From assembly GCF_026212465.1 (NCBI RefSeq), contig NC_080062.1, forward strand, positions 12,206,643 to 12,270,642: DNA of 64,000 nt, in the 5' to 3' direction. The stretch's first letter is position 1, and every line of letters starts with the position of its first letter. Shown piece by piece: positions 26,750 to 39,693 of this stretch. Source of the stretch: Amaranthus tricolor. Lineage: Eukaryota; Streptophyta; Magnoliopsida; Caryophyllales; Amaranthaceae. Under the pieces are notes generated by a model. It had not been told where the DNA came from. It was given only the letters and a program-made list of their open reading frames with translations, and ran no database searches. A program made the position numbers and the translations under genes.

Positions 26750-26807
26750 GCGCATAAGGTAGCTCAAACTTGGTTTGTTTTGCACGAAACTTGGTACACA
26801 ACACTCT
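25111..26807 (-). repeat. Right HOR copy R1, ten-mer, 1,697 bp
   Basis: All ten monomers present. Monomer m3 ends with GTTGCTATTTTATGCG, where most copies have GTTGCGATTTT; the change is shared with R7 and R9. Monomer m6 has GTTTTTATGAGTTTTTTTGC (~26,063), where other copies have TATGCG. Confidence 0.9.
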
Positions 26808-28502
26808 TTGGTATTATAATATTCTATTTGGTATATATTATATTGTTGAAGTGGTTAAAATTTAAAATCATAGTCATATGCTAGAAATTACGTGTTAAGA
26901 TGCGTTCTTATGCGTTTTTAAGCGTTTTTGTCACTTTTGCGCATAAATTAGCTCTAAGTTAGTTTGTTTTGCACGAAACTTTGCACACAACACTATTTGG
27001 TATATAGTTTGTGTTGAAGTGGTTAGAATTGAAAATGATAGTCATATGCTAGAAATTACGTGTTAAGTTGCGATTTTATGCGTTTTTAAACGTTTTTGGG
27101 ATTGTTGCGCATAAAGTAGCTAAAACTTGGTTTGTTTTGAACGAAACTTGGCACACAACACTATTTGGTGTATATTATTGTGTTGAAGTGGTTAGAATTT
27201 AAAATCATAGACATATGCTAGAAATTACGTGTTAAGTTGCGATTTTATGCGTTTTCAAGTGTTTTTTGCACTTTCGCGCATAAAAGTAGCTCAAACTTGG
27301 TTTGTTTTGCTCGAAACTTTGCACACAACACTATTTGGTATATAGTTTGTGTTGAAGTGGTTAGAATTGAAAATGATAGTCATATGCTAGAAATTACGTG
27401 TTAAGTTGCGATTTTATGCGTTTTTAAACGTTTTTGGGATTGTTGCGCATAAAGTAGCTAAAACTTGGTTTGTTTTGAACGAAACATGGCACACAATACT
27501 ATTTGGTATATATTATTGTGTTGAAGTGGTTAGAATTTAAAATCATAGTAATATGCTAAAAATTACGTGTTAAGTTGCGATTTTTTGCGTTTTTAAGCGT
27601 TTTTGGCACTTTTGCGCATAAAGTAGCTCAAACTTGGTTTGTTTTGAACGAAAATTGGTACACAACACTATTTGTTATATATTATTGTGTTGAAGTGTTT
27701 AGAGTTTAAAATCATAGTCATATGTTAGAAATTACGTGTAAAGTTGTGAGTTTATGCGTTTTTATGCGTTTTTTGCACTTTTACGCATAAAGTATAAACT
27801 TGGTTTTTTTTGCACGGAATATGGCACACAACACTATTTGGTATATATTATTCTGTTCAAGTGGTTAGAATTGGAAATCATACTCATATGCTAGAAATTA
27901 CATGTGAAGTTGGGATTTATTGCGTTTTTAAGCGTTTTTGGCACTTTTATACATAAAGTAGCTCAAACTTGGTTTCTTTTGCTCGAAACTTTGCACACAA
28001 CACTATTTGGTATATATTATTGTGTTGAAGTGGTTAGAACTAAAAATCATAGTCATATGCTAGAAATTACGTAAAGTTGCGATTTTATGCGTTTTTAAAC
28101 GTTTTTGGCACTTTTGCGCATAAAGTAGCTCAAACTTGGTTTGTTTTGCACGAAACGTGGCATACAACACTATATGGTATATATTATTGTGTTTAAGTGG
28201 TTAGAATTGAAAATCATAGTCGTATGCTAGAAATTACGTGTTAAGTTTTGATTTTATATGTTTTTTAAGCGTTTTTGGCACTTTTGAGCATAAAGTAACT
28301 TAGTGTGTAGTGCACGAAACTTGGCACACAACACTATTTGGTATATATTATTGTGTTGAAGTGGTTAGAAATGAAATATTCATATGCTAAAAATTGCGTG
28401 TTAAGTTGTGATTTTATGCGTTGTTAAGCGTTTTTGGCACTTTTGCGCATAAGGTAGCTCAAACTTGGTTTGTTTTGCACGAAACTTGGTACACAACACT
28501 CT
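26808..28502 (-). repeat. Right HOR copy R2, ten-mer, 1,695 bp
   Basis: All ten monomers present. Monomer m4 is preceded by TTTTTTGCACTTTCGCGC (~27,263). Monomer m10 has TTAGTGTGTAGTGC (~28,301), shared with R4. Confidence 0.9.
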
Positions 28503-30197
28503 TTGGTATTATAATATTCTATTTGGTATATATTATATTGTTGAAGTGGTTAAAATTTAAAATCATAGTCATATGCTAGAAATTACGTGTTAAGATGCGT
28601 TATTATGCGTTTTTTAAGCGTTTTTGTCACTTTTGCGCATAAATTAGCTCTAAGTTAGTTTGTTTTGCACGAAACTTTGCACACAACACTATTTGGTGTA
28701 TAGTTTGTGTTGAAGTGGTTAGAATTGAAAATGATAGTCATATGCAAGAAATTACGTGTTAAGTTGCGATTTTATGCGTTTTTAAACGTTTTTGGGATTG
28801 TTGCGCATATAGTAGCTAAAACTTGGTTTGTTTTGAACGAAACTTGGCACACAACACTATTTGGTGTATGTTATTGTGTTGAACTGGTTAGAATTTAAAA
28901 TCATAGACATATGCTAGAAATTACGTGTTAAGTTGCGATTTTATGCGTTTTCAAGTGTTTTTGGCACTTTTGCGCATAAAAGTAGCTCAAACTTGGTTTG
29001 TTTTGCTCGAAACTTGGCACACAACACTATTTGGTATATAGTTTGTGTTGAAGTGGTTAGAATTGAAAATGATAGTCATATGCTAGAAATTACGTGTTAA
29101 GTTGCGATTTTATGCGTTTTTAAACGTTTTTGGGATTGTTGCGCATAAAGTAGCTAAAACTTGGTTTGTTTTGAACGAAACATGGCACACAATACTATTT
29201 GGTATATATTATTGTGTTGAAGTGGTTAGAATTTAAAATCATAGTAATATGCTAAAAATTACGTGTTAAGTTGCGATTTTTTGCGTTTTTAAGCGTTTTT
29301 GGCACTTTTGCGCATAAAGTAGCTCAAACTTGGTTTGTTTTGAACGAAAATTGGTACACAACACTATTTGTTATATATTATTGTGTTGAAGTGTTTAGAG
29401 TTTAAAATCATAGTCATATGTTAGAAATTACGTGTAAAGTTGAGTTTATGCGTTTTTATGCGTTTTTTTGCACTTTTACGCATAAAGTATAAACTTGGTT
29501 TTTTTTGCACGGAATATGGCACACAACACTATTTGGTATATATTATTCTGTTCAAGTGGTTAGAATTGGAAATCATACTCATATGCTAGAAATTACATGT
29601 GAAGTTGGGATATATTGCGTTTTTAAGCGTTTTTGGCACTTTTATACATAAAGTAGCTCAAACTTGGTTTCTTTTGCTCGAAAACTTTGCAAACAACACT
29701 ATTTGGTATATATTATTGTGTTTAAGTGGTTAGAACTAAAAATCATAGTCATATGCTAGAAATTACGTAAAGTTGCGATTTTATGCGTTTTTAAACGTTT
29801 TTGGCACTTTTGCGCATAAAGTAGCTCAAACTTGGTTTGTTTTGCACGAAACGTGGCATACAACACTATATGGTATATATTATTGTGTTTAAGTGGTTAG
29901 AATTGAAAATCATAGTCATATGCTAGAAATTACGTGTTAAGTTTTGATTTTATGTGTTTTTAAGCGTTTTTGGCACTTTTGAGCATAAAGTAACTTAGTT
30001 TGTAGTGCACGAAACTTGGCACACAACACTATTTGGTATATATTATTGTGTTGAAGTGGTTAGAAATGAAATATTCATATGCTAAAAATTGCGTGTTAAG
30101 TTGTGATTTTATGCGTTGTTAAGCGTTTTTGGCACTTTTGCGCATAAGGTAGCTCAAACTTGGTTTGTTTTGCACGAAACTTGGTACACAACACTCT
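28503..30197 (-). repeat. Right HOR copy R3, ten-mer, 1,695 bp
   Basis: All ten monomers present. Monomer m2 has CATATGCAAGAAATT and m3 has GCGCATATAGTAGC, a pair shared with R5 and R11-R13. Monomer m7/m8 shows GGGATATATTGCG (~29,607) and TTTGCAAACAAC, shared with R15, R20 and R22. Confidence 0.9.
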
Positions 30198-31555
30198 TTG
30201 GTATTATAATATTCTATTTGGTATATATTATATTGTTGAAGTGGTTAAAATTTAAAATCATAGTCATATGCTAGAAATTACGTGTTAAGATGCGTTCTTA
30301 TGCGTTTTTAAGCGTTTTTGTCACTTTTGCGCATAAATTAGCTCTAAGTTAGTTTGTTTTGCACGAAACTTTGCACACAACACTATTTGGTGTATAGTTT
30401 GTGTTGAAGTGGTTAGAATTGAAAATGATAGTCATATGCTAGAAATTACGTGTTAAGTTGCGATTTTATGCGTTTTTAAAACGTTTTTGGGATTGTTGCG
30501 CATAAAGTAGCTAAAACTTGGTTTGTTTTGAACGAAACATGGCACACAATACTATTTGGTATATATTATTGTGTTGAAGTGGTTAGAATTTAAAATCATA
30601 GTAATATGCTAAAAATTACGTGTTAAGTTGCGATTTTTTGCGTTTTTAAGCGTTTTTGGCACTTTTGCGCATAAAGTAGCTCAAACTTGGTTTGTTTTGA
30701 ACGAAAATTGGTACACAACACTATTTGTTATATATTATTGTGTTGAAGTGTTTAGAGTTTAAAATCATAGTCATATGTTAGAAATTACGTGTAAAGTTGT
30801 GAGTTTATGCGTTTTTATGCGTTTTTTGCACTTTTACCGCATAAAGTATAAACTTGGTTTTTTTTGCACGGAATATGGCACACAACACTATTTGGTATAT
30901 ATTATTCTGTTCAAGTGGTTAGAATTGGAAATCATACTCATATGCTAGAAATTACATGTGAAGTTGGGATTTATTGCGTTTTTAAGCGTTTTTGGCACTT
31001 TTATACATAAAGTAGCTCAAACTTGGTTTCTTTTGCTCGAAACTTTGCACACAACACTATTTGGTATATATTATTGTGTTGAAGTGGTTAGAACTAAAAA
31101 TCATAGTCATATGCTAGAAATTACGTAAAGTTGCGATTTTATGCGTTTTTAAACGTTTTTGGCACTTTTGCGCATAAAGTAGCTCAAACTTGGTTTGTTT
31201 TGCACGAAACGTGGCATACAACACTATATGGTATATATTATTGTGTTTAAGTGGTTAGAATTGAAAATCATAGTCGTATGCTAGAAATTACGTGTTAAGT
31301 TTTGATTTTATATGTTTTTAAGCGTTTTTGGCACTTTTGAGCATAAAGTAACTTAGTGTGTAGTGCACGAAACTTGGCACACAACACTATTTGGTATATA
31401 TTATTGTGTTGAAGTGGTTAGAAATGAAATATTCATATGCTAAAAATTGCGTGTTAAGTTGTGATTTTATGCGTTGTTAAGCGTTTTTGGCACTTTTGCG
31501 CATAAGGTAGCTCAAACTTGGTTTGTTTTGCACGAAACTTGGTACACAACACTCT
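30198..31555 (-). repeat. Right HOR copy R4, eight-mer class 8a, 1,358 bp
   Basis: After m1 and a complete m2 (ending AAAATGATAGTCATATGC), the unit goes to GGGATTGTTGCGC followed by GAACGAAACATGG and CACACAATAC, the m5 signature. Monomers m3 and m4 are missing. The unit then runs m6-m10 normally. It has a one-base insertion TTTTACCGCATAAAG at ~30,836, shared only with R16. Confidence 0.9.
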
Positions 31556-33251
31556 TTGGTATTATAATATTCTATTTGGTATATATTATATTGTTGAAGT
31601 GGTTAAAATTTAAAATCATAGTCATATGCTAGAAATTACGTGTTAAGATGCGTTATTATGCGTTTTTAAGCGTTTTTGTCACTTTTGCGCATAAATTAGC
31701 TCTAAGTTAGTTTGTTTTGCACGAAACTTTGCACACAACACTATTTGGTGTATAGTTTGTGTTGAAGTGGTTAGAATTGAAAATGATAGTCATATGCAAG
31801 AAATTACGTGTTAAGTTGCGATTTTATGCGTTTTTAAACGTTTTTGGGATTGTTGCGCATATAGTAGCTAAAACTTGGTTTGTTTTGAACGAAACTTGGC
31901 ACACAACACTATTTGGTGTATGTTATTGTGTTGAACTGGTTAGAATTTAAAATCATAGACATATGCTAGAAATTACGTGTTAAGTTGCGATTTTATGCGT
32001 TTTCATGTGTTTTTGGCACTTTTGCGCATAAAAGTAGCTCAAACTTGGTTTGTTTTGCTCGAAACTTGGCACACAACACTATTTGGTATATAGTTTGTGT
32101 TGAAGTGGTTAGAATTGAAAATGATAGTCATATGCTAGAAATTACGTGTTAAGTTGCGATTTTATGCGTTTTTAAACGTTTTTGGGATTGTTGCGCATAA
32201 AGTAGCTAAAACTTGGTTTGTTTTGAACGAAACATGGCACACAATACTATTTGGTATATATTATTGTGTTGAAGTGGTTAGAATTTAAAATCATAGTAAT
32301 ATGCTAAAAATTACGTGTTAAGTTGCGATTTTTTGCGTTTTTAAGCGTTTTTGGCACTTTTGCGCATAAAGTAGCTCAAACTTGGTTTGTTTTGAACGAA
32401 AATTGGTACACAACACTATTTGTTATATATTATTGTGTTGAAGTGTTTAGAGTTTAAAATCATAGTCATATGTTAGAAATTACGTGTAAAGTTGTGAGTT
32501 TATGCGTTTTTATGCGTTTTTTGCACTTTTACGCATAAAGTATAAACTTGGTTTTTTTTGCACGGAATATGGCACACAACACTATTTGGTATATATTATT
32601 CTGTTCAAGTGGTTAGAATTGGAAATCATACTCATATGCTAGAAATTACATGTGAAGTTGGGATTTATTGCGTTTTTAAGCGTTTTTGGCACTTTTATAC
32701 ATAAAGTAGCTCAAACTTGGTTTCTTTTGCTCGAAACTTTGCACACAACACTATTTGGTATATATTATTGTGTTGAAGTGGTTAGAACTAAAAATCAAAG
32801 TCATATGCTAGAAATTACGTAAAGTTGCGATTTTATGCGTTTTTAAACGTTTTTGGCACTTTTGCGCATAAAGTAGCTCAAACTTGGTTTGTTTTGCACG
32901 AAACGTGGCATTCAACACTATATGGTATATATTATTGTGTTTAAGTGGTTAGAATTGAAAATCATAGTCATATGCTAGAAATTACGTGTTAAGTTTTGAT
33001 TTTATAAGTTTTTAAGCGTTTTTGGCACTTTTGAGCATAAAGTAACTTAGTTTGTAGTGCACTAAACTTGGCACCCCAACACTATTTGGTATATATTATT
33101 GTGTTGCAAGTGGTTAGAAATGAAATAATCATATGCTAAAAATTGCGTGTTAAGTTGTGATTTTATGCGTTGTTAAGCGTTTTTGGCACTTTTGCGCATA
33201 AGGTAGCTCAAACATGGTTTGTTTTGCACGAAACTTGGTACACAACACTCT
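31556..33251 (-). repeat. Right HOR copy R5, ten-mer, 1,696 bp
   Basis: All ten monomers present. The first part matches R3, with an identical 63-residue chance reading frame at a distance of 3,052 bp. The last part carries the GCATTCAAC and TTTATAAGTTTT variants of m9/m10, shared with R7, R9 and R13. Confidence 0.9.
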
Positions 33252-34946
33252 TTGGTATTATAATATTCTATTTGGTATATATTATATTGTTGAAGTGGTT
33301 AAAATTTAAAATCATAGTCATATGCTAGAAATTACGTGTTAAGATGCGTTCTTATGCGTTTTTAAGCGTTTTTGTCACTTTTGCGCATAAATTAGCTCTA
33401 AGTTAGTTTGTTTTGCACGAAACTTTGCACACAACACTATTTGGTGTATAGTTTGTGTTGAAGTGGTTAGAATTGAAAATGATAGTCATATGCTAGAAAT
33501 TACGTGTTAAGTTGCGATTTTATGCGTTTTTAAAACGTTTTTGGGATTGTTGCGCATAAAGTAGCTAAAACTTGGTTTGTTTTGAACGAAACTTGGCACA
33601 CAACACTATTTGGTGTATATTATTGTGTTGGAGTGGTTAGAATTTAAAATCATAGACATATGCTAGATATTACTAGTTAAGTTGCGATTTTATGCGTTTT
33701 CAAGTGTTTTTGGCACTTTTGCGCATAAAAGTAGCTCAAACTTGGTTTGTTTTGCTCGAAACTTGGCACACAACACTATTTGGTATATAGTTTGTGTTGA
33801 AGTGGTTAGAATTGAAAATGATAGTCATATGCTAGAAATTACGTGTTAAGTTGCGATTTTATGCGTTTTTAAACGTTTTTGGGATTGTTGCGCATAAAGT
33901 AGCTAAAACTTGGTTTGTTTTGAACGAAACATGGCACACAATACTATTTGGTATATATTATTGTGTTGAAGTGGTTAGAATTGAAAATCATAGTAATATG
34001 CTAAAAATTACGTGTTAAGTTGCGATTTTTTGCGTTTTTAAGCGTTTTTGGCACTTTTGCGCATAAAGTAGCTCAAACTTGGTTTGTTTTGCACGAAACT
34101 TGGTACACAACACTATTTGTTATATATTATTGTGTTGAAGTGTTTAGAGTTTAAAATCATAGTCATATGTTAGAAATTACGTGTAAAGTTGTGAGTTTAT
34201 GCGTTTTTATGCGTTTTTTGCACTTTTACGCATAAAGTATAAACTTGGTTTTTTTTGCACGGAATATGGCACACAACACTATTTGGTATATATTATTCTG
34301 TTGAAGTGCTTAGAATTGGAAATCATACTCATATGCTAGAAATTACATGTGAAGTTGGGATTTTTTGCGTTTTTAAGCGTTTTTGGAACTTTTATACATA
34401 AAGTAGCTCAAACTTGGTTTCTTTTGCTCGAAACTTTGCACACAACACTATTTGGTATATATTATTGTGTTGAAGTGGTTAGAACTAAAAATCATAGTCA
34501 TATGCTAGAAATTACGTAAAGTTGCGATTTTATGCGTTTTTAAACGTTTTTGGCACTTTTGCGCATAAAGTAGCTCAAACTTGGTTTGTTTTGCACGAAA
34601 CGTGGCATACAACACTATATGGTATATATTATTGTGTTTAAGTGGTTAGAATTGAAAATCATAGTCATATGCTAGAAATTACGTGTTAAGTTTTGATTTT
34701 ATGTGTTTTTAAGCGTTTTTGGCACTTTTGAGCATAAAGTAACTTAGTTTCTAGTGCACGAAACTTGGCACACAACACTATTTGGTATATATTATTGTGT
34801 TTAAGTGGTTAGAAATGAAATATTCATATGCTAAAAATTGCGTGTTAAGTTGTGATTTTATGCGTTGTTAAGCGTTTTTGGCACTTTTGCGCATAAGGTA
34901 GCTCAAACTTGGTTTGTTTTGCACGAAACTTGGTACACAACACTCT
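33252..34946 (-). repeat. Right HOR copy R6, ten-mer, 1,695 bp
   Basis: All ten monomers present. Monomer m3 ends with GATATTACTAGTTAAG (~33,666), a variant group found in R6, R10, R14, R16 and R18. Its m10 has TTAGTTTCTAGTGC. Confidence 0.9.
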
Positions 34947-36641
34947 TTGGTATTATAATATTCTATTTGGTATATATTATATTGTTGAAGTGGTTAAAAT
35001 TTAAAATCATAGTCATATGCTAGAAATTACGTGTTAAGATGCGTTCTTATGCGTTTTTAACCGTTTTTGTCACTTTTGCGCATAAATTAGCTCTAAGTTA
35101 GTTTGTTTTGCACGAAACTTTGCACACAACACTATTTGGTGTATAGTTTGTGTTGAAGTGGTTAGAATTGAAAATGATAGTCATATGCTAGAATTTACGT
35201 GTTAAGTTGCGATTTTATGCGTTTTTAAACGTTTTTGGGATTGTTGCGCATAAAGTAGCTAAAACTTGGTTTGTTTTGAACGAAACTTGGCACACAACAC
35301 TATTTGGTGTATATTATTGTGTTGAAGTGGTTAGAATTTAAAATCATAGACATATGCTAGAAATTATGTGTTAAGTTGCTATTTTATGCGTTTTCAAGTG
35401 TTTTTGGCACTTTTGCGCATAAAAGTAGCTCAAACTTGGTTTGTTTTGCTCGAAACTTGGCACACAACACTATTTGGTATATAGTTTGTGTTGAAGTGGT
35501 TAGAATTGAAAATGATAGTCATATGCTAGAAATTACGTGTTAAGTTGCGATTTTATGCGTTTTTAAACGTTTTTGGGATTGTTGCGCATAAAGTAGCTAA
35601 AACTTGGTTTGTTTTGAACGAAACATGGCACACAATACTATTTGGTATATATTATTGTGTCGAAGTGGTTAGAATTTAAAATCATAGTAATATGCTAAAA
35701 ATTACGTGTTAAGTTGCGATTTTTTGCGTTTTTAAGCGTTTTTGGTACTTTTGCGCATAAAGTAGCTCAAACTTGGTTTGTTTTGCACGAAACTTGGTAC
35801 ACAACACTATTTGTTATATATTATTGTGTTGAAGTGTTTAGAGTTTAAAATCATCGTCATATGTTAGAAATTACGTGTAAAGTTGTGAGTTTATGCGTTT
35901 TTATGCGTTTTTTGCACTTTTACGCATAAAGTATAAACTTGGTTTTTTTTTGCACGGAATTTGGCACACAACACTATTTGGTATATATTATTCTGTTCAA
36001 GTGGTTAGAATTGGAAGAAATACTCATATGCTAGAAATTACATGTGAAGTTGGGATTTATTGCGTTTTTAAGCGTTTTTGGCACTTTTATACATAAAGTA
36101 GCTCAAACTTGGTTTCTTTTGCTCGAAACTTTGCACACAACACTATTTGGTATATATTATTGTGTTGAAGTGGTTAGAACTAAAAATCATAGTCATATGC
36201 TAGAAATTACGTAAAGTTGCGATTTTATGCGTTTTTAAACGTTTTTGGCACTTTTGCGCATAAAGTAGCTCAAACTTGGTTTGTTTTGCACGAAACGTGG
36301 CATTCAACACTATATGGTATATATTATTGTGTTTAAGTGGTTAGAATTGAAAATCATAGTCATATGCTAGAAATTACGTGTTAAGTTTTGATTTTATAAG
36401 TTTTTAAGCGTTTTTGGCACTTTTGAGCATAAAGTAACTTAGTTTGTAGTGCACTAAACTTGGCACCCAACACTATTTGGTATATATTATTGTGTTGAAG
36501 TGGTTAGAAATGAAATAATCATATGCTAAAAATTGCGTGTTAAGTTGTGATTTTATGCGTTGTTAAGCGTTTTTGGCACTTTTGCGCATAAGGTAGCTCA
36601 AACATGGTTTGTTTTGCACGAAACTTGGTACACAACACTCT
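34947..36641 (-). repeat. Right HOR copy R7, ten-mer, 1,695 bp
   Basis: All ten monomers present. Shares TTTTTAACCGTTTTTG (~35,055), AAATTATGTGTTAAG and GAAGAAATACTC (~36,015) with R9. The corresponding sites are about 3,052 bp apart. Confidence 0.9.
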
Positions 36642-37999
36642 TTGGTATTATAATATTCTATTTGGTATATATTATATTGTTGAAGTGGTTAAAATTTAAA
36701 ATCATAGTCATATGCTAGAAATTACGTGTTAAGATGCGTTCTTATGCGTTTTTAAGCGTTTTTGTCACTTTTGCGCATAAATTAGCTCTAAGTTAGTTTG
36801 TTTTGCACGAAACTTTGCACACAACACTATTTGGTGTATAGTTTGTGTTGAAGTGGTTAGAATTGAAAATGATAGTCATATGCTAGAAATTACGTGTTAA
36901 GTTGCGATTTTATGCGTTTTTTAAACGTTTTTGGGATTGTTGCGCATAAAGTAGCTAAAACTTGGTTTGTTTTGAACGAAACATGGCACACAATACTATT
37001 TGGTATATATTATTGTGTTGAAGTGGTTAGAATTGAAAATCATAGTAATATGCTAAAAATTACGTGTTAAGTTGCGATTTTTTGCGTTTTTAAGCGTTTT
37101 TGGCACTTTTGCGCATAAAGTAGCTCAAACTTGGTTTGTTTTGCACGAAACTTGGTACACAACACTATTTGTTATATATTATTGTGTTGAAGTGTTTAGA
37201 GTTTAAAATCATAGTCATATGTTAGAAATTACGTGTAAAGTTGTGAGTTTATGCGTTTTTATGCGTTTTTTGCACTTTTACGCATAAAGTATAAACTTGG
37301 TTTTTTTTGCACGGAATATGGCACACAACACTATTTGGTATATATTATTCTGTTGAAGTGCTTAGAATTGGAAATCATACTCATATGCTAGAAATTACAT
37401 GTGAAGTTGGGATTTTTTGCGTTTTTAAGCGTTTTTTGGCACTTTTATACATAAAGTAGCTCAAACTTGGTTTCTTTTGCTCGAAACTTTGCACACAACA
37501 CTATTTGGTATATATTATTGTGTTGAAGTGGTTAGAACTAAAAATCATAGTCATATGCTAGAAATTACGTAAAGTTGCGATTTTATGCGTTTTTAAACGT
37601 TTTTGGCACTTTTGCGCATAAAGTAGCTCAAACTTGGTTTGTTTTGCACGAAACGTGGCATACAACACTATATGGTATATATTATTGTGTTTAAGTGGTT
37701 AGAATTGAAAATCATAGTCATATGCTAGAAATTACGTGTTAAGTTTTGATTTTATGTGTTTTTAAGCGTTTTTGGCACTTTTGAGCATAAAGTAACTTAG
37801 TTTCTAGTGCACGAAACTTGGCACACAACACTATTTGGTATATATTATTGTGTTTAAGTGGTTAGAAATGAAATATTCATATGCTAAAAATTGCGTGTTA
37901 AGTTGTGATTTTATGCGTTGTTAAGCGTTTTTGGCACTTTTGCGCATAAGGTAGCTCAAACTTGGTTTGTTTTGCACGAAACTTGGTACACAACACTCT
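36642..37999 (-). repeat. Right HOR copy R8, eight-mer class 8a, 1,358 bp
   Basis: Same structure as R4: m2 joins m5 and m3-m4 are missing. R8-R9 resemble R6-R7 closely apart from this deletion. Confidence 0.9.
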
Positions 38000-39693
38000 T
38001 TGGTATTATAATATTCTATTTGGTATATATTATATTGTTGAAGTGGTTAAAATTTAAAATCATAGTCATATGCTAGAAATTACGTGTTAAGATGCGTTCT
38101 TATGCGTTTTTAACCGTTTTTGTCACTTTTGCGCATAAATTAGCTCTAAGTTAGTTTGTTTTGCACGAAACTTTGCACACAACACTATTTGGTGTATAGT
38201 TTGTGTTGAAGTGGTTAGAATTGAAAATGATAGTCATATGCTAGAAATTACGTGTTAAGTTGCGATTTTATGCGTTTTTAAACGTTTTTGGGATTGTTGC
38301 GCATAAAGTAGCTAAAACTTGGTTTGTTTTGAACGAAACTTGGCACACAACACTATTTGGTGTATATTATTGTGTTGAAGTGGTTAGAATTTAAAATCAT
38401 AGACATATGCTAGAAATTATGTGTTAAGTTGCTATTTTATGCGTTTTCAAGTGTTTTTGGCACTTTTGCGCATAAAAGTAGCTCAAACTTGGTTTGTTTT
38501 GCTCGAAACTTGGCACACAACACTATTTGGTATATAGTTTGTGTTGAAGTGGTTAGAATTGAAAATGATAGTCATATGCTAGAAATTACGTGTTAAGTTG
38601 CGATTTTATGCGTTTTTAAACGTTTTTGGGATTGTTGCGCATAAAGTAGCTAAAACTTGGTTTGTTTTGAACGAAACATGGCACACAATACTATTTGGTA
38701 TATATTATTGTGTTGAAGTGGTTAGAATTTAAAATCATAGTAATATGCTAAAAATTACGTGTTAAGTTGCGATTTTTTGCGTTTTTAAGCGTTTTTGGTA
38801 CTTTTGCGCATTAAGTAGCTCAAACTTGTTTGTTTTGCACGAAACTTGGTACACAACACTATTTGTTATATATTATTGTGTTGAAGTGTTTAGAGTTTAA
38901 AATCATAGTCATATGTTAGAAATTACGTGTAAAGTTGTGAGTTTATGCGTTTTTATGCGTTTTTTTGCACTTTTACGCATAAAGTATAAACTTGGTTTTT
39001 TTTGCACGGAATTTGGCACACAACACTATTTGGTATATATTATTCTGTTCAAGTGGTTAGAATTGGAAGAAATACTCATATGCTAGAAATTACATGTGAA
39101 GTTGGATTTATTGCGTTTTTAAGCGTTTTTGGCACTTTTATACATAAAGTAGCTCAAACTTGGTTTCTTTTGCTCGAAACTTTGCACACAACACTATTTG
39201 GTATATATTATTGTGTTGAAGTGGTTAGAACTAAAAATCATAGTCATATGCTAGAAATTACGTAAAGTTGCGATTTTATGCGTTTTTAAACGTTTTTGGC
39301 ACTTTTGCGCATAAAGTAGCTCAAACTTGGTTTGTTTTGCACGAAACGTGGCATTCAACACTATATGGTATATATTATTGTGTTTAAGTGGTTAGAATTG
39401 AAAATCATAGTCATATGCTAGAAATTACGTGTTAAGTTTTGATTTTATAAGTTTTTAAGCGTTTTTGGCACTTTTGAGCATAAAGTAACTTAGTTTGTAG
39501 TGCACTAAATCTTGGCACCCAACACTATTTGGTATATATTATTGTGTTGAAGTGGTTAGAAATGAAATAATCATATGCTAAAAATTGCGTGTTAAGTTGT
39601 GATTTTATGCGTTGTTAAGCGTTTTTGGCACTTTTGCGCATAAGGTAGCTCAAACATGGTTTGTTTTGCACGAAACTTGGTACACAACACTCT
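38000..39693 (-). repeat. Right HOR copy R9, ten-mer, 1,694 bp
   Basis: All ten monomers present. Near-duplicate of R7, with the variants listed there. Its m5/m6 boundary reads GGTACTTTTGCGC, as in R7 and R13. Confidence 0.9.
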
